A stretch of 7,145 nucleotides of DNA, from contig JAHFFS010000077.1 of the NCBI GenBank assembly GCA_023247815.1, positions 1 to 7,145 on the forward strand. Direction: 5' to 3'. The position numbers were made by a program, and so were the translations under genes. Position 1 is the first letter of the stretch. Each line of letters opens with the position of its first letter. The notes below the pieces were generated by a model that was not told the origin of the DNA, did no database searches, and saw only the letters and a program-made list of their open reading frames with translations. Positions 1 to 5,278 of this stretch are shown in pieces. This stretch comes from Candidatus Omnitrophota bacterium (lineage in GTDB: Bacteria > Omnitrophota > Gorgyraeia > Zapsychrales > JANLHA01).

Positions 1-336
1 CGGCAGGTAATTGGCATCGAGGGTCAAGGCCTTCAAATAATTGGCCTGGGCCTTGTCAGGCATTTTCATCTGTTCAAAGATCACGCCAATGTCATTGTAG
101 AGTGGCGCACTTTCCACCCCCAAAGAAACCGCCTTCAAATAATAATCCAGAGCCTTACCGTAATTCCCATTCTGCTGTTGCTCATAACCTTTGGCGCGAT
201 ATTGCTCAGCGGTCTGCTCTAAAACACTAGCATTTGATTTTTGCGAAAAGCTAAGTATGGATATTGATAAGACGTATAAGGCGGTGTATTTCCGAAGAGC
301 CAATCTTAATCTACACTTAGGTAAAGGATAATACAT
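1..336 (-). CDS. Exported tetratricopeptide-repeat protein, N-terminal part (runs off window edge)
   Basis: This frame starts at an ATG at 336 and stays open for 112 codons to the window edge, so only the N-terminus is present. Residues 1-17 are basic (Lys7, Arg9, Arg11, Arg15, Lys16), residues 18-31 are hydrophobic, and a Ser-Asn-Ala at 34-36 is a plausible signal peptidase I site; I infer export. Two consecutive TPR-like helical hairpins follow at about 43-75 and 77-110, with the usual Ala, Tyr and Leu spacing (AEQYRAKG... YGKALDYYLKAV, then LYNDIGVIFEQ... DKAQANYLKALTLD). TPR proteins are protein-protein scaffolds; no partner or specific function can be named. The only upstream in-frame stop lies near the end of the preceding gene, and no earlier start is seen. 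A clear Shine-Dalgarno is lacking. It lies 64 bases after the flavoprotein-like gene and may be the next gene of the same transcript. Confidence 0.8.
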   Translation of the reverse strand, partial: MYYPLPKCRLRLALRKYTALYVLSISILSFSQKSNASVLEQTAEQYRAKGYEQQQNGNYGKALDYYLKAVSLGVESAPLYNDIGVIFEQMKMPDKAQANYLKALTLDANYLP

Positions 337-400
337 ATTGGTGGATTTGACAAGTATTAATTTAGCATTCTTGGCTGGGTTGGCCCCTTGCCGAGCTTAA

Positions 401-1396
401 CTAAACAAGATGTGTCACCTTCGAGGAATCATCGAGAGCTGAAGAAGCCGAAGATGCTGATTCTGGTTCGGTCGGCTGTGTTTTCCCCAAGATATGCTGA
501 CAAATGACCTGCACCTGTTTTTCTAAGACTTCAGAAAAATGGTCAGTCCCTTCCGAAAGGACCGACTCACGACTCAAACGATCAAAACCATAAACTTGCG
601 CGACACTGGTCTGATAAATGGCATCCAATCGCACTCCGTTCTCGACAACGATATCGGTTTCTTTAAAAATCCGCAGCTGCGGCCCCGCGTCTGGAAAAAG
701 GATTGTCTGCGCGGCCAACACCTTTCCAGATTGAAGCCGGACCGCTTTCACGTCGAAATCACCGAGGATTTCGGCAATGCACTCGCCTTCCAAAAGTCGA
801 ATACCCTTTTCCTCCAAATCCCTTTTTAAATTTTCACGTTCGGCATTTGGGTAATATTCTTCCCTCAACCCCGTCGACCCTGTCAACCAAACCACATCTT
901 TTCCTTTGTTCCGTAAAGCAACAGCGATCTTAAATCCCAGCAGTCTGTTGGACTGCAAACATACGGTTTCACTCAAACTCAAATGCTTTAAGAACGACGA
1001 GGCATCTGCCGCCGTCCGCAAATGAAAAACTCCGCTTTTTTGAACCCCCTTGACCTCAGGCCACTGCACCGCCCCGGTATCCGCGATCAATAAAAAATCG
1101 TAAAGAAATTTTTGCTTATCTTCCGTTGTGACATACTGCCGATGGGTATTGATCTTTTGAATTTTCTGATCCGTATGAACTTGCACTTTCAATTCCTCAT
1201 AAAACGCGGCCTCCTGATAAGACAACTCCTTAAAAGAACAATCTTGATTGATCAACTGCCAAAGTCTGGTCCGATCATATGGGAGATGTTGTTCCATAGG
1301 GAAAAGATGGATCTGACTATCCGAAAGCTTTTCTCTCAAACTTTGCGCTGCCTTCACCGAGGAGAAAGAATTTCCAATGATACAAATATTTTTCAT
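401..1396 (-). CDS. Degenerate FAD/NAD(P)-dependent oxidoreductase-like protein (NirB N-terminal/rubredoxin reductase type)
   Basis: The 331-residue protein follows the layout of two-dinucleotide-binding-domain flavin reductases. An N-terminal Rossmann strand-helix (ICIIGNSFSS, 4-13) is followed by the PY-x-R-x-x-L segment (39-45), the YDFLLIADTGA segment (99-109), a G-V-F-x-L-R-T linker (122-128), a second Rossmann unit (145-160) with EEKG (195-198), and a final T-S-x-x-x-V-Y segment (263-269). The nucleotide-binding signatures are eroded: GxGxxG/A reads GNSFSS, the second reads SNRLLG, and the C-terminal AxGD reads GFD. There is no CxxC, so it is not a disulfide reductase. Residues 305-331 are a Ser/Glu-rich tail. 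The ATG at 1396 has GGAG four bases upstream, and folD ends 36 bases upstream. It may be a flavoprotein of relaxed sequence or a non-catalytic relative. Its substrate is unknown. The reading frame is intact, so it is not called a pseudogene. Confidence 0.7.
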   Translation of the reverse strand: MKNICIIGNSFSSVKAAQSLREKLSDSQIHLFPMEQHLPYDRTRLWQLINQDCSFKELSYQEAAFYEELKVQVHTDQKIQKINTHRQYVTTEDKQKFLYDFLLIADTGAVQWPEVKGVQKSGVFHLRTAADASSFLKHLSLSETVCLQSNRLLGFKIAVALRNKGKDVVWLTGSTGLREEYYPNAERENLKRDLEEKGIRLLEGECIAEILGDFDVKAVRLQSGKVLAAQTILFPDAGPQLRIFKETDIVVENGVRLDAIYQTSVAQVYGFDRLSRESVLSEGTDHFSEVLEKQVQVICQHILGKTQPTEPESASSASSALDDSSKVTHLV

Positions 1397-1432
1397 ATGA
1401 CTCCGTAATGATAATGATTGGTGGACAGCCCT

Positions 1433-2320
1433 CTAAAGGGACAGCCTCTCAACTTTATTTTGTAATTTCTGGTATTTATACGCCTCAATGCCGTTTCGCA
1501 TGAGCATCACAACCGTGACCGGCCCTACCCCTCCTGGTACCGGTGTGATAAAAGCCGCCCGCTCTTTTGCCGATTCAAATTCCACATCACCGACGATATG
1601 ACCATTGACCTGATTGATGCCGACGTCGATCACAATGGCCCCTTTTTTAATCCATTCTCCCTTAATCAGTCCGGCCTTACCAACGGCCACCACTAAAATT
1701 TCCGCGCCAGCAATGTGATCCTGCAAACGTCTGGCTTCACTGGTGGCGATGTGACAAATTGAAACCGTTGCCCATTCCCGCAATAATAACAAACTGAGCG
1801 GTTTCCCGACGATTTCACTGGCACCGACCACCACCGCCTCTTTCCCACGCAGGTTGACACCTGTGGATTTGATATGCTCCATCACCGCGGCCGGCGTGCA
1901 GGGAATGATCAAAGTCTCACCCAACATCATCTTACCGATATTGCTGACATTGATCCCTTCAAGATCTTTTTCAATCGCGACACAATTGCCGATCCGACGA
2001 TAATCGATGTGGTTGGGAACTGGTTTATGAATCATGATCCCATGAACCGCGGGATCCTGATTGAGTTTTTGAATATGATTTTCCAACTCCAGCTGCTTTG
2101 TTGTTGACGGAAGCTGAACCAAGTCATAACGGATTCCGATCTGCTGGGCGGTTCGCTTTTGGGAATTGGCATAAGAACAGGCCTCTGGCTCATTGCCCAA
2201 CATGAGATTAACCAAATGCGGAACCTGTCCGGTCTTGTCTTTCAAGACCTGAACCTCGCGTGACAATTCATCACAGATGCGCTTTGCTAAAAACTTGCCA
2301 TCTAAAATTTGACCAGACAT
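1433..2320 (-). CDS. folD: Methylenetetrahydrofolate dehydrogenase FolD, probably lacking cyclohydrolase activity
   Basis: FolD oxidises 5,10-methylene-THF to 5,10-methenyl-THF with NAD(P) and usually also hydrolyses it to 10-formyl-THF in the cytoplasm. The family is clear: I-L-D-G-K near the start, SYANSQKR (49-56), KDLEG (118-122), the nucleotide-site motif VVVGASEIVGKP (163-174), AVGKAG, IVIDVGIN and the signature TPVPGGVGPVT (259-269). With the ATG at 2320 the 295-residue protein matches E. coli numbering up to at least Asp121, and an AGAAAG lies eight bases upstream. A GTG two codons earlier (2326) is possible but fits less well. E. coli Lys54, Gln98 and Asp121 correspond here to Gln54, His98 and Glu121. 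In the human enzyme these positions (Lys56, Gln100, Asp125) support cyclohydrolase catalysis and folate binding. I infer a dehydrogenase without cyclohydrolase; the upstream fchA-type gene could supply that step. Lys99, next to His98, could partly compensate. Confidence 0.95.
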   Translation of the reverse strand: MSGQILDGKFLAKRICDELSREVQVLKDKTGQVPHLVNLMLGNEPEACSYANSQKRTAQQIGIRYDLVQLPSTTKQLELENHIQKLNQDPAVHGIMIHKPVPNHIDYRRIGNCVAIEKDLEGINVSNIGKMMLGETLIIPCTPAAVMEHIKSTGVNLRGKEAVVVGASEIVGKPLSLLLLREWATVSICHIATSEARRLQDHIAGAEILVVAVGKAGLIKGEWIKKGAIVIDVGINQVNGHIVGDVEFESAKERAAFITPVPGGVGPVTVVMLMRNGIEAYKYQKLQNKVERLSL

Positions 2321-2334
2321 ATTCACAACTTTCT

Positions 2335-2375
2335 ACTGACTTACGTAAAATTAATATAACACTATTGTAATCAGT
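2335..2375 (-). repeat. Inverted repeat in the folD leader (bulged stem)
   Basis: ACTGACTTAC at 2335-2344 pairs with GTAATCAGT at 2367-2375, nine base pairs with one bulged C, enclosing 22 AT-rich bases. It lies just upstream of the folD start and forms the second of two stem-loops in the fchA-folD gap. No T-tract follows, so a terminator is unlikely. Regulatory RNA structure or remnant of a small repeat element are both possible. Confidence 0.45.
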
Positions 2376-2380
2376 ATCTC

Positions 2381-2426
2381 GACCTACGCTTTCTAAATAC
2401 GTAATTCTATAAATTATGCGTAGGTC
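2381..2426 (-). repeat. Perfect 9-bp inverted repeat overlapping the fchA stop codon
   Basis: GACCTACGC (2381-2389) and GCGTAGGTC (2418-2426) are perfect inverted copies around a 28-base AT-rich spacer. The arm at 2418-2426 contains two of the three bases of the fchA TGA stop, so the gene ends at the edge of the repeat. No U-tract follows in the transcript. It may be a cis-acting RNA hairpin, or the trace of a small palindromic element that trimmed the fchA 3' end. Confidence 0.55.
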
Positions 2427-2922
2427 AATATGACGACTGATTCACTTTAACATTGATCAAGGCCGATTGATGGGCCGCGGACAATAACTCCAGGGCCACC
2501 TCAATATCACTGAACAAATATTTATTGCCGTGCTCGACAAGAACCGGCGCCAATTCCAACGCTTGATAACTTAATAAGCAGACCTTTCGCGGGACGGCCT
2601 GGGCCTGCTTCAATGCCTTTTTCATAACTGAAGGTGCTTTCTTTCTCGCGTCAACCACGGCCTGATAAGCCTGCGCATCCAAATCAACACATTCCAAAAG
2701 ATGGTCACGAATTTTTTCAATTTTTTGCAAAGTCGTTTTGATTTTTTTTTCAATCGGCTGCGGGCGCCCTTTCCCCAAAGAATAATTCGCGACCTTAGCA
2801 ATCAAGCTGGCCCCTAAAGCGGCACTGAGGGCTGCGGCAGATCCACCACCCGGGGTTGGCATTCTGCTTGCCAAAGCCAAATTGTATTCGAGCAATGTGA
2901 GATTTTTTAGATTCTTATTCAA
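2425..2922 (-). CDS. fchA: Methenyltetrahydrofolate cyclohydrolase / formiminotransferase-cyclodeaminase family protein, C-terminally short
   Basis: This 165-residue helical protein belongs to the FTCD cyclodeaminase / FchA family, whose members convert 5,10-methenyl-THF to 10-formyl-THF or deaminate 5-formimino-THF. Visible signatures are LTLLEYNLALAS (8-19), PTPGGGSAAAL (22-32), a D-x-D-A-x-A-Y-x-A-V stretch (80-90), HGNKYLFSDIEVA (131-143) and the NVKVN strand end (157-161). Relatives I recall run to about 200 residues, continuing after this strand into a further helix; here the protein stops four residues later, inside an inverted repeat. The start is TTG at 2922: an in-frame stop lies two codons upstream, and the next Met is already inside the glycine-rich motif. 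A GGTGA three bases upstream is a weak ribosome site. Next to a FolD that seems to lack cyclohydrolase residues, cyclohydrolase is the likelier role. No histidine-degradation genes are nearby to favour the cyclodeaminase. Confidence 0.85.
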   Translation of the reverse strand: MNKNLKNLTLLEYNLALASRMPTPGGGSAAALSAALGASLIAKVANYSLGKGRPQPIEKKIKTTLQKIEKIRDHLLECVDLDAQAYQAVVDARKKAPSVMKKALKQAQAVPRKVCLLSYQALELAPVLVEHGNKYLFSDIEVALELLSAAHQSALINVKVNQSSY

Positions 2923-2993
2923 GGGTCACCATCCACGATCAATCCATCGCGCTGAGATTCAATATAACGAAAACAAATCCCCTTTTCAATCAT
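2919..2993 (-). CDS. Possible 24-codon ORF bridging yraN and fchA
   Basis: An ATG overlaps the yraN stop (ATGATTGA, eight-base overlap), and the TGA stop overlaps the fchA TTG start by four bases. The 24-residue product begins MIEKGICFRYIESQ and ends GLIVDGDP. It has no membrane segment or motif I recognise. A GAG just before the ATG is a weak ribosome site. The close overlap at both ends suggests translational coupling, since ribosomes leaving yraN could reach fchA through it, and fchA has only a weak site of its own. It could equally be chance or the remnant of a lost gene. Confidence 0.25.
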   Translation of the reverse strand: MIEKGICFRYIESQRDGLIVDGDP

Positions 2994-3366
2994 TCTCGTC
3001 AATAATTTCAAAGGCGTTTTCAATAAACTCGATACGTTGGCACTTTTCGTTTTCAAGATAGACTTCAATCACATCAAAACGCAGATCATGATCTTCGAAT
3101 TGATTTTTACTGAGAAAAAATTCCGCGGCACGAATCATTTTTTGCTGCTTGTTCCTGTGGACCGATTCGCGGGGAAGCCCATACGAATCGTTGCGCCGGG
3201 TCTTAACTTCAACAAAACACAACCATTTACGCTTTTGGGCAATGATATCAATTTCGCCGTTGACAGTTCGATAATTGACCGCCAAGATTCGAAACCCTAA
3301 CGATTTCAAATGATCCTGGGCCAACTTTTCTCCTTGCCGGCCAAGCTGTTGTCGAAAAAAAGTCAT
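2986..3366 (-). CDS. yraN: YraN/UPF0102 family endonuclease-like protein
   Basis: The 126-residue protein is full length for the UPF0102/YraN family, which has a restriction-endonuclease-like fold; its cellular role is not settled, though a link to Holliday-junction or recombination nucleases has been proposed. Motifs are in order: G-R-x-G-E-x-L-A near the start (9-16), L-x-S-L-G-F-R-I (20-27), N-Y-R (31-33), GEIDIIA (37-43), FVEVKTR (51-57) and RFDVIEV (96-102). Glu38, Asp40, Glu53 and Lys55 form the expected PD-(D/E)xK-type metal site. The start is ATG at 3366 with no clear Shine-Dalgarno. It follows rnhB by 61 bases, the common rplS-rnhB-yraN order of many bacteria. Its end overlaps a possible small ORF leading into fchA. 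Confidence 0.92.
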   Translation of the reverse strand: MTFFRQQLGRQGEKLAQDHLKSLGFRILAVNYRTVNGEIDIIAQKRKWLCFVEVKTRRNDSYGLPRESVHRNKQQKMIRAAEFFLSKNQFEDHDLRFDVIEVYLENEKCQRIEFIENAFEIIDEND

Positions 3367-3401
3367 CTTATGGAAATGAAATGATGTTTCCCGAGAATGG
3401 A

Positions 3402-3425
3402 AAGGTTCAAGTAATTGAAAACCTT
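3402..3425 (-). other. Small stem-loop between rnhB and yraN
   Basis: AAGGTT-CAA (3402-3410) pairs with TTG (3415-3417) and AACCTT (3420-3425), nine base pairs with a two-base bulge and a four-base loop, starting just after the rnhB stop. A five-pair TTTCC/GGAAA stem follows toward yraN. No U-run is present, so this is not a convincing terminator. It may influence coupling or mRNA processing between the genes. Confidence 0.3.
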
Positions 3426-3427
3426 AC

Positions 3428-4093
3428 CTAGGCCGGGGCTAAAACGTTCTCAACAAAACTCCGACGATGGATTGAGGAAAGGCCGTGGCGTTGGATGGCT
3501 TGCCGGTGTTGCAGCGTACCATATCCTTTGTGCTGGGCGAATCCGTATTGGGGAAAAATCCGATCGTAAACTTTCAATATCCGATCGCGCGTCACCTTGG
3601 CAATGATCGAAGCACAGGCAATCGAAAGACTCAATGAATCCCCGGCAACAATCGTTTCATAAGCATAGGGCAGTTCGGTCTTAAACTGGTTGCCGTCAAT
3701 CAAGAGACAAATCTGTTTTGAGAAATCCTCTGCCTTAAAGTCATCTGGGGGAAATTTGCTCAGCAATTGATATACCGCGGTTTCCATCGCCATAAAAGTG
3801 GCCCGCAAAATATTGTATTCATCAATCACGTTTTCGTTCATGACTCCGACTCCCACATAAGCCTGGGCCAGAATTTCCTGAAATAATGACTCGCGTTTTT
3901 GGGGAGTTAATTTTTTAGAATCGTCAACGGGGATCGAAAATTGGGAACTTTTCAAAGCAACCGCAGCAGCCACGACCGGACCAGCCAGCGGCCCGCGACC
4001 CGCCTCATCAATGCCTAAAATGAGACGAAACCCTTTACGCTCAGCCTCAAGTTCGTGGTTGAGCGTGACTTGGCTTGGTTTGGCCGCTGTCAC
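3428..4093 (-). CDS. rnhB: Ribonuclease HII
   Basis: RNase HII cuts the RNA strand of RNA-DNA hybrids and nicks at single ribonucleotides in DNA, starting ribonucleotide excision repair. The 221-residue protein carries the family motifs: GIDEAGRGPLAGPVVAAAV (27-45) with catalytic Asp29 and Glu30, DDSKKL (57-62), LLIDGN (130-135) with Asp133, AGDSLSLSIACASIIAKVTRDR (150-171) with Asp152, and the C-terminal HKGYGT and HRRSF segments. Residues 112-126 before LLIDGN look slightly longer than usual. The start is GTG at 4093: the rplS stop codon lies in the same frame four sense codons upstream, so no earlier start is available after it, and there is no good Shine-Dalgarno. Translation is probably coupled to rplS. 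Confidence 0.97.
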   Translation of the reverse strand: MTAAKPSQVTLNHELEAERKGFRLILGIDEAGRGPLAGPVVAAAVALKSSQFSIPVDDSKKLTPQKRESLFQEILAQAYVGVGVMNENVIDEYNILRATFMAMETAVYQLLSKFPPDDFKAEDFSKQICLLIDGNQFKTELPYAYETIVAGDSLSLSIACASIIAKVTRDRILKVYDRIFPQYGFAQHKGYGTLQHRQAIQRHGLSSIHRRSFVENVLAPA

Positions 4094-4105
4094 AGAATAT
4101 TGATG

Positions 4106-4483
4106 TTATGCTTTGGGGTTTTGATTGACTTGCAGCCCACTTCTTTGGACACGGGTCTTTTTCCCAACCCGGTCCCGCAAATAGTAAAGTTTGGCTCGAT
4201 TGACTTGACCTTGACTGACAACCGTAATCTTTTCAATGACCGGAGAATGAATCGGGAATGTCCTCTCCACTCCTTCACCGAAAGAAATTTTTCTGATCGT
4301 AAACGTCTCGCGCATGCCGGTTCCGGATTTGCAGATGACCGTTCCTTCAAAAGGATGAACGCGTATTTTATCTGCTTCCGCAACCTTAACACGCATCTTG
4401 ATCTCGTCGCCAACTTCAATCTTGGGAAGATCACTGCGCAGGTATTTGACTTCAAGTTCGCTGATTAATTTTCCAGTATCCAC
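4106..4483 (-). CDS. rplS: 50S ribosomal protein L19
   Basis: L19 sits at the interface of the 30S and 50S subunits and is part of an intersubunit bridge. The 125-residue product is close to the usual 115-125. It shows the family pattern: a helix ending YLRSDLPKIEVGD (14-26), the beta-barrel segment FEGTVICKSGTGMRETFTIRK with RETFT, the GVERTFP(I)HSP(V)IEKI stretch (70-86), and the basic C-terminal RAKLYYLRDRVGKKTRV. The start is GTG at 4483, preceded by AGGAG nine bases upstream, the clearest ribosome-binding site in the window. A sigma70-type promoter lies about 40-70 bases upstream, so rplS is probably the first gene of its own transcript, with rnhB 12 bases downstream. Confidence 0.98.
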   Translation of the reverse strand: MDTGKLISELEVKYLRSDLPKIEVGDEIKMRVKVAEADKIRVHPFEGTVICKSGTGMRETFTIRKISFGEGVERTFPIHSPVIEKITVVSQGQVNRAKLYYLRDRVGKKTRVQRSGLQVNQNPKA

Positions 4484-4492
4484 TGTTTTGTT

Positions 4493-4497
4493 CTCCT
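4493..4497 (-). promoter_or_regulatory. Ribosome-binding site of rplS
   Basis: AGGAG, nine bases before the GTG at 4483, fixes this GTG as the rplS start. A short stem (GAATT-GCA-AATTC, 4498-4510) lies right next to it on the upstream side and may tune access. Confidence 0.75.
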
Positions 4498-4526
4498 GAA
4501 TTGCAAATTCTTCTGACGAGGGTTGA

Positions 4527-4555
4527 ATTCTACCCTAGAAAGACCATCATGTCAA
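4527..4555 (-). promoter_or_regulatory. Sigma70-type promoter for rplS-rnhB-yraN
   Basis: On the minus strand a TTGACA (4550-4555), a 17-base spacer and a TAGAAT (4527-4532) form a near-consensus promoter: all six bases match at -35 and five of six at -10. Transcription would start near 4520, giving a leader of about 35-40 bases ending at the strong AGGAG of rplS. It lies in the 95-base gap between trmD and rplS, where an independent transcript for an abundant ribosomal protein makes sense. I infer its function from the match and position. Confidence 0.8.
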
Positions 4556-4578
4556 CTGGGATTTTTCACCTGGTTGAA

Positions 4579-5262
4579 TTAAGCCGCTTTTCGCAATAAA
4601 TCGGGACGGGATTTTTTGGTTCGCACCATCGACTGGGCTTGCCGCCAGTGTTCGATGTCCTGGTGATGGCCGGTGAGGAGTTCTTTCGGGACTTTCATCC
4701 CTTGAAAATCAGCCGGACGGGTATATTGCGGATACTCTAAAAGATTTCCCTCAAAAGATTCATCTTTCAATGATGCCGCCTTGCCAAGGACCCCTGGCAC
4801 AAGACGGGCCACACAATCAACAATCACCATCGCCGCTAGCTCGCCGCCGGTCAGCACATAATCACCGATGGAAATGGTCTCGTCCGCCAATTTGCTCTGC
4901 ACCCGCTCGTCGACCCCTTCGTAATGGCCGCAAAGCAGAATGATATCTTTCAATTTGGCTAATTGTTTGGCTTTCTTTTGCGTCAACGGCTCGCCCGACG
5001 GGCTGGTCAAAATCACCTTGGCCTTACGGCGGCCCTTGATTTTTTTAACCGCGGCAAAGAACGGCTGCGGCATCATCACCATCCCTGGCCCGCCGCCAAA
5101 CGGACGGTCATCGACTTTTCGGTGTTTGTCCAAAGTGAAATCCCGCAAATCATGGACCTTGATCGCTATTTTTTTCTTTTCCTGACCACGCTTCAAGATC
5201 GATTCATCAAGAACCTGGGCAAACATCGCTGGGAATATGGTGATGATATCGAAACGTAACAT
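4579..5262 (-). CDS. trmD: tRNA (guanine-N1-)-methyltransferase TrmD
   Basis: TrmD methylates G37 next to the anticodon of tRNAs that read CNN codons, preventing +1 frameshifts; it uses S-adenosylmethionine bound in a trefoil knot. The 227-residue protein has FDIITIFP (4-11), D-D-R-P-F-GGGPGMVM (51-63), ILTSPSG (84-90), LLCGHYEGVDER (109-120), SIGDYVLTGGELA (131-143), LVPGVLG (154-160), LLEYPQYTRP (174-183) and a C-terminal WR...RPDLL (206-223). The catalytic-loop aspartate of E. coli (Asp169, DSF) aligns with Glu168 (ESF), which I recall in other TrmDs too. The start is ATG at 5262, 16 bases after tgt, with no clear ribosome site, so it is likely coupled to tgt. It lacks the usual rpsP-rimM upstream neighbours. 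Confidence 0.98.
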   Translation of the reverse strand: MLRFDIITIFPAMFAQVLDESILKRGQEKKKIAIKVHDLRDFTLDKHRKVDDRPFGGGPGMVMMPQPFFAAVKKIKGRRKAKVILTSPSGEPLTQKKAKQLAKLKDIILLCGHYEGVDERVQSKLADETISIGDYVLTGGELAAMVIVDCVARLVPGVLGKAASLKDESFEGNLLEYPQYTRPADFQGMKVPKELLTGHHQDIEHWRQAQSMVRTKKSRPDLLRKAA

Positions 5263-5278
5263 ATTATGATGAAACAGT

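Noticed and set aside
539..1408. Plus-strand ORFs of 76-98 codons opposite the flavoprotein-like gene
   Set aside because: They are antisense to a well-supported gene and have no recognisable motif or ribosome site; they look like frame shadows.
2280..2425. Frameshifted continuation of fchA in the +1 frame past its stop
   Set aside because: The frame is open for a while, but the reading is unlike the family's C-terminal helix and runs into folD.
2335..2426. Integron attC recombination site or Rho-independent terminator
   Set aside because: The arms do not fit the attC core pattern (RYYYAAC/GTTRRRY), and there is no U-run after either stem.
4055..4468. Plus-strand ORF of 137 codons and a second minus-strand frame across rplS
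   Set aside because: L19 is unmistakable in its own frame, and the others are low-complexity readings of the same bases.
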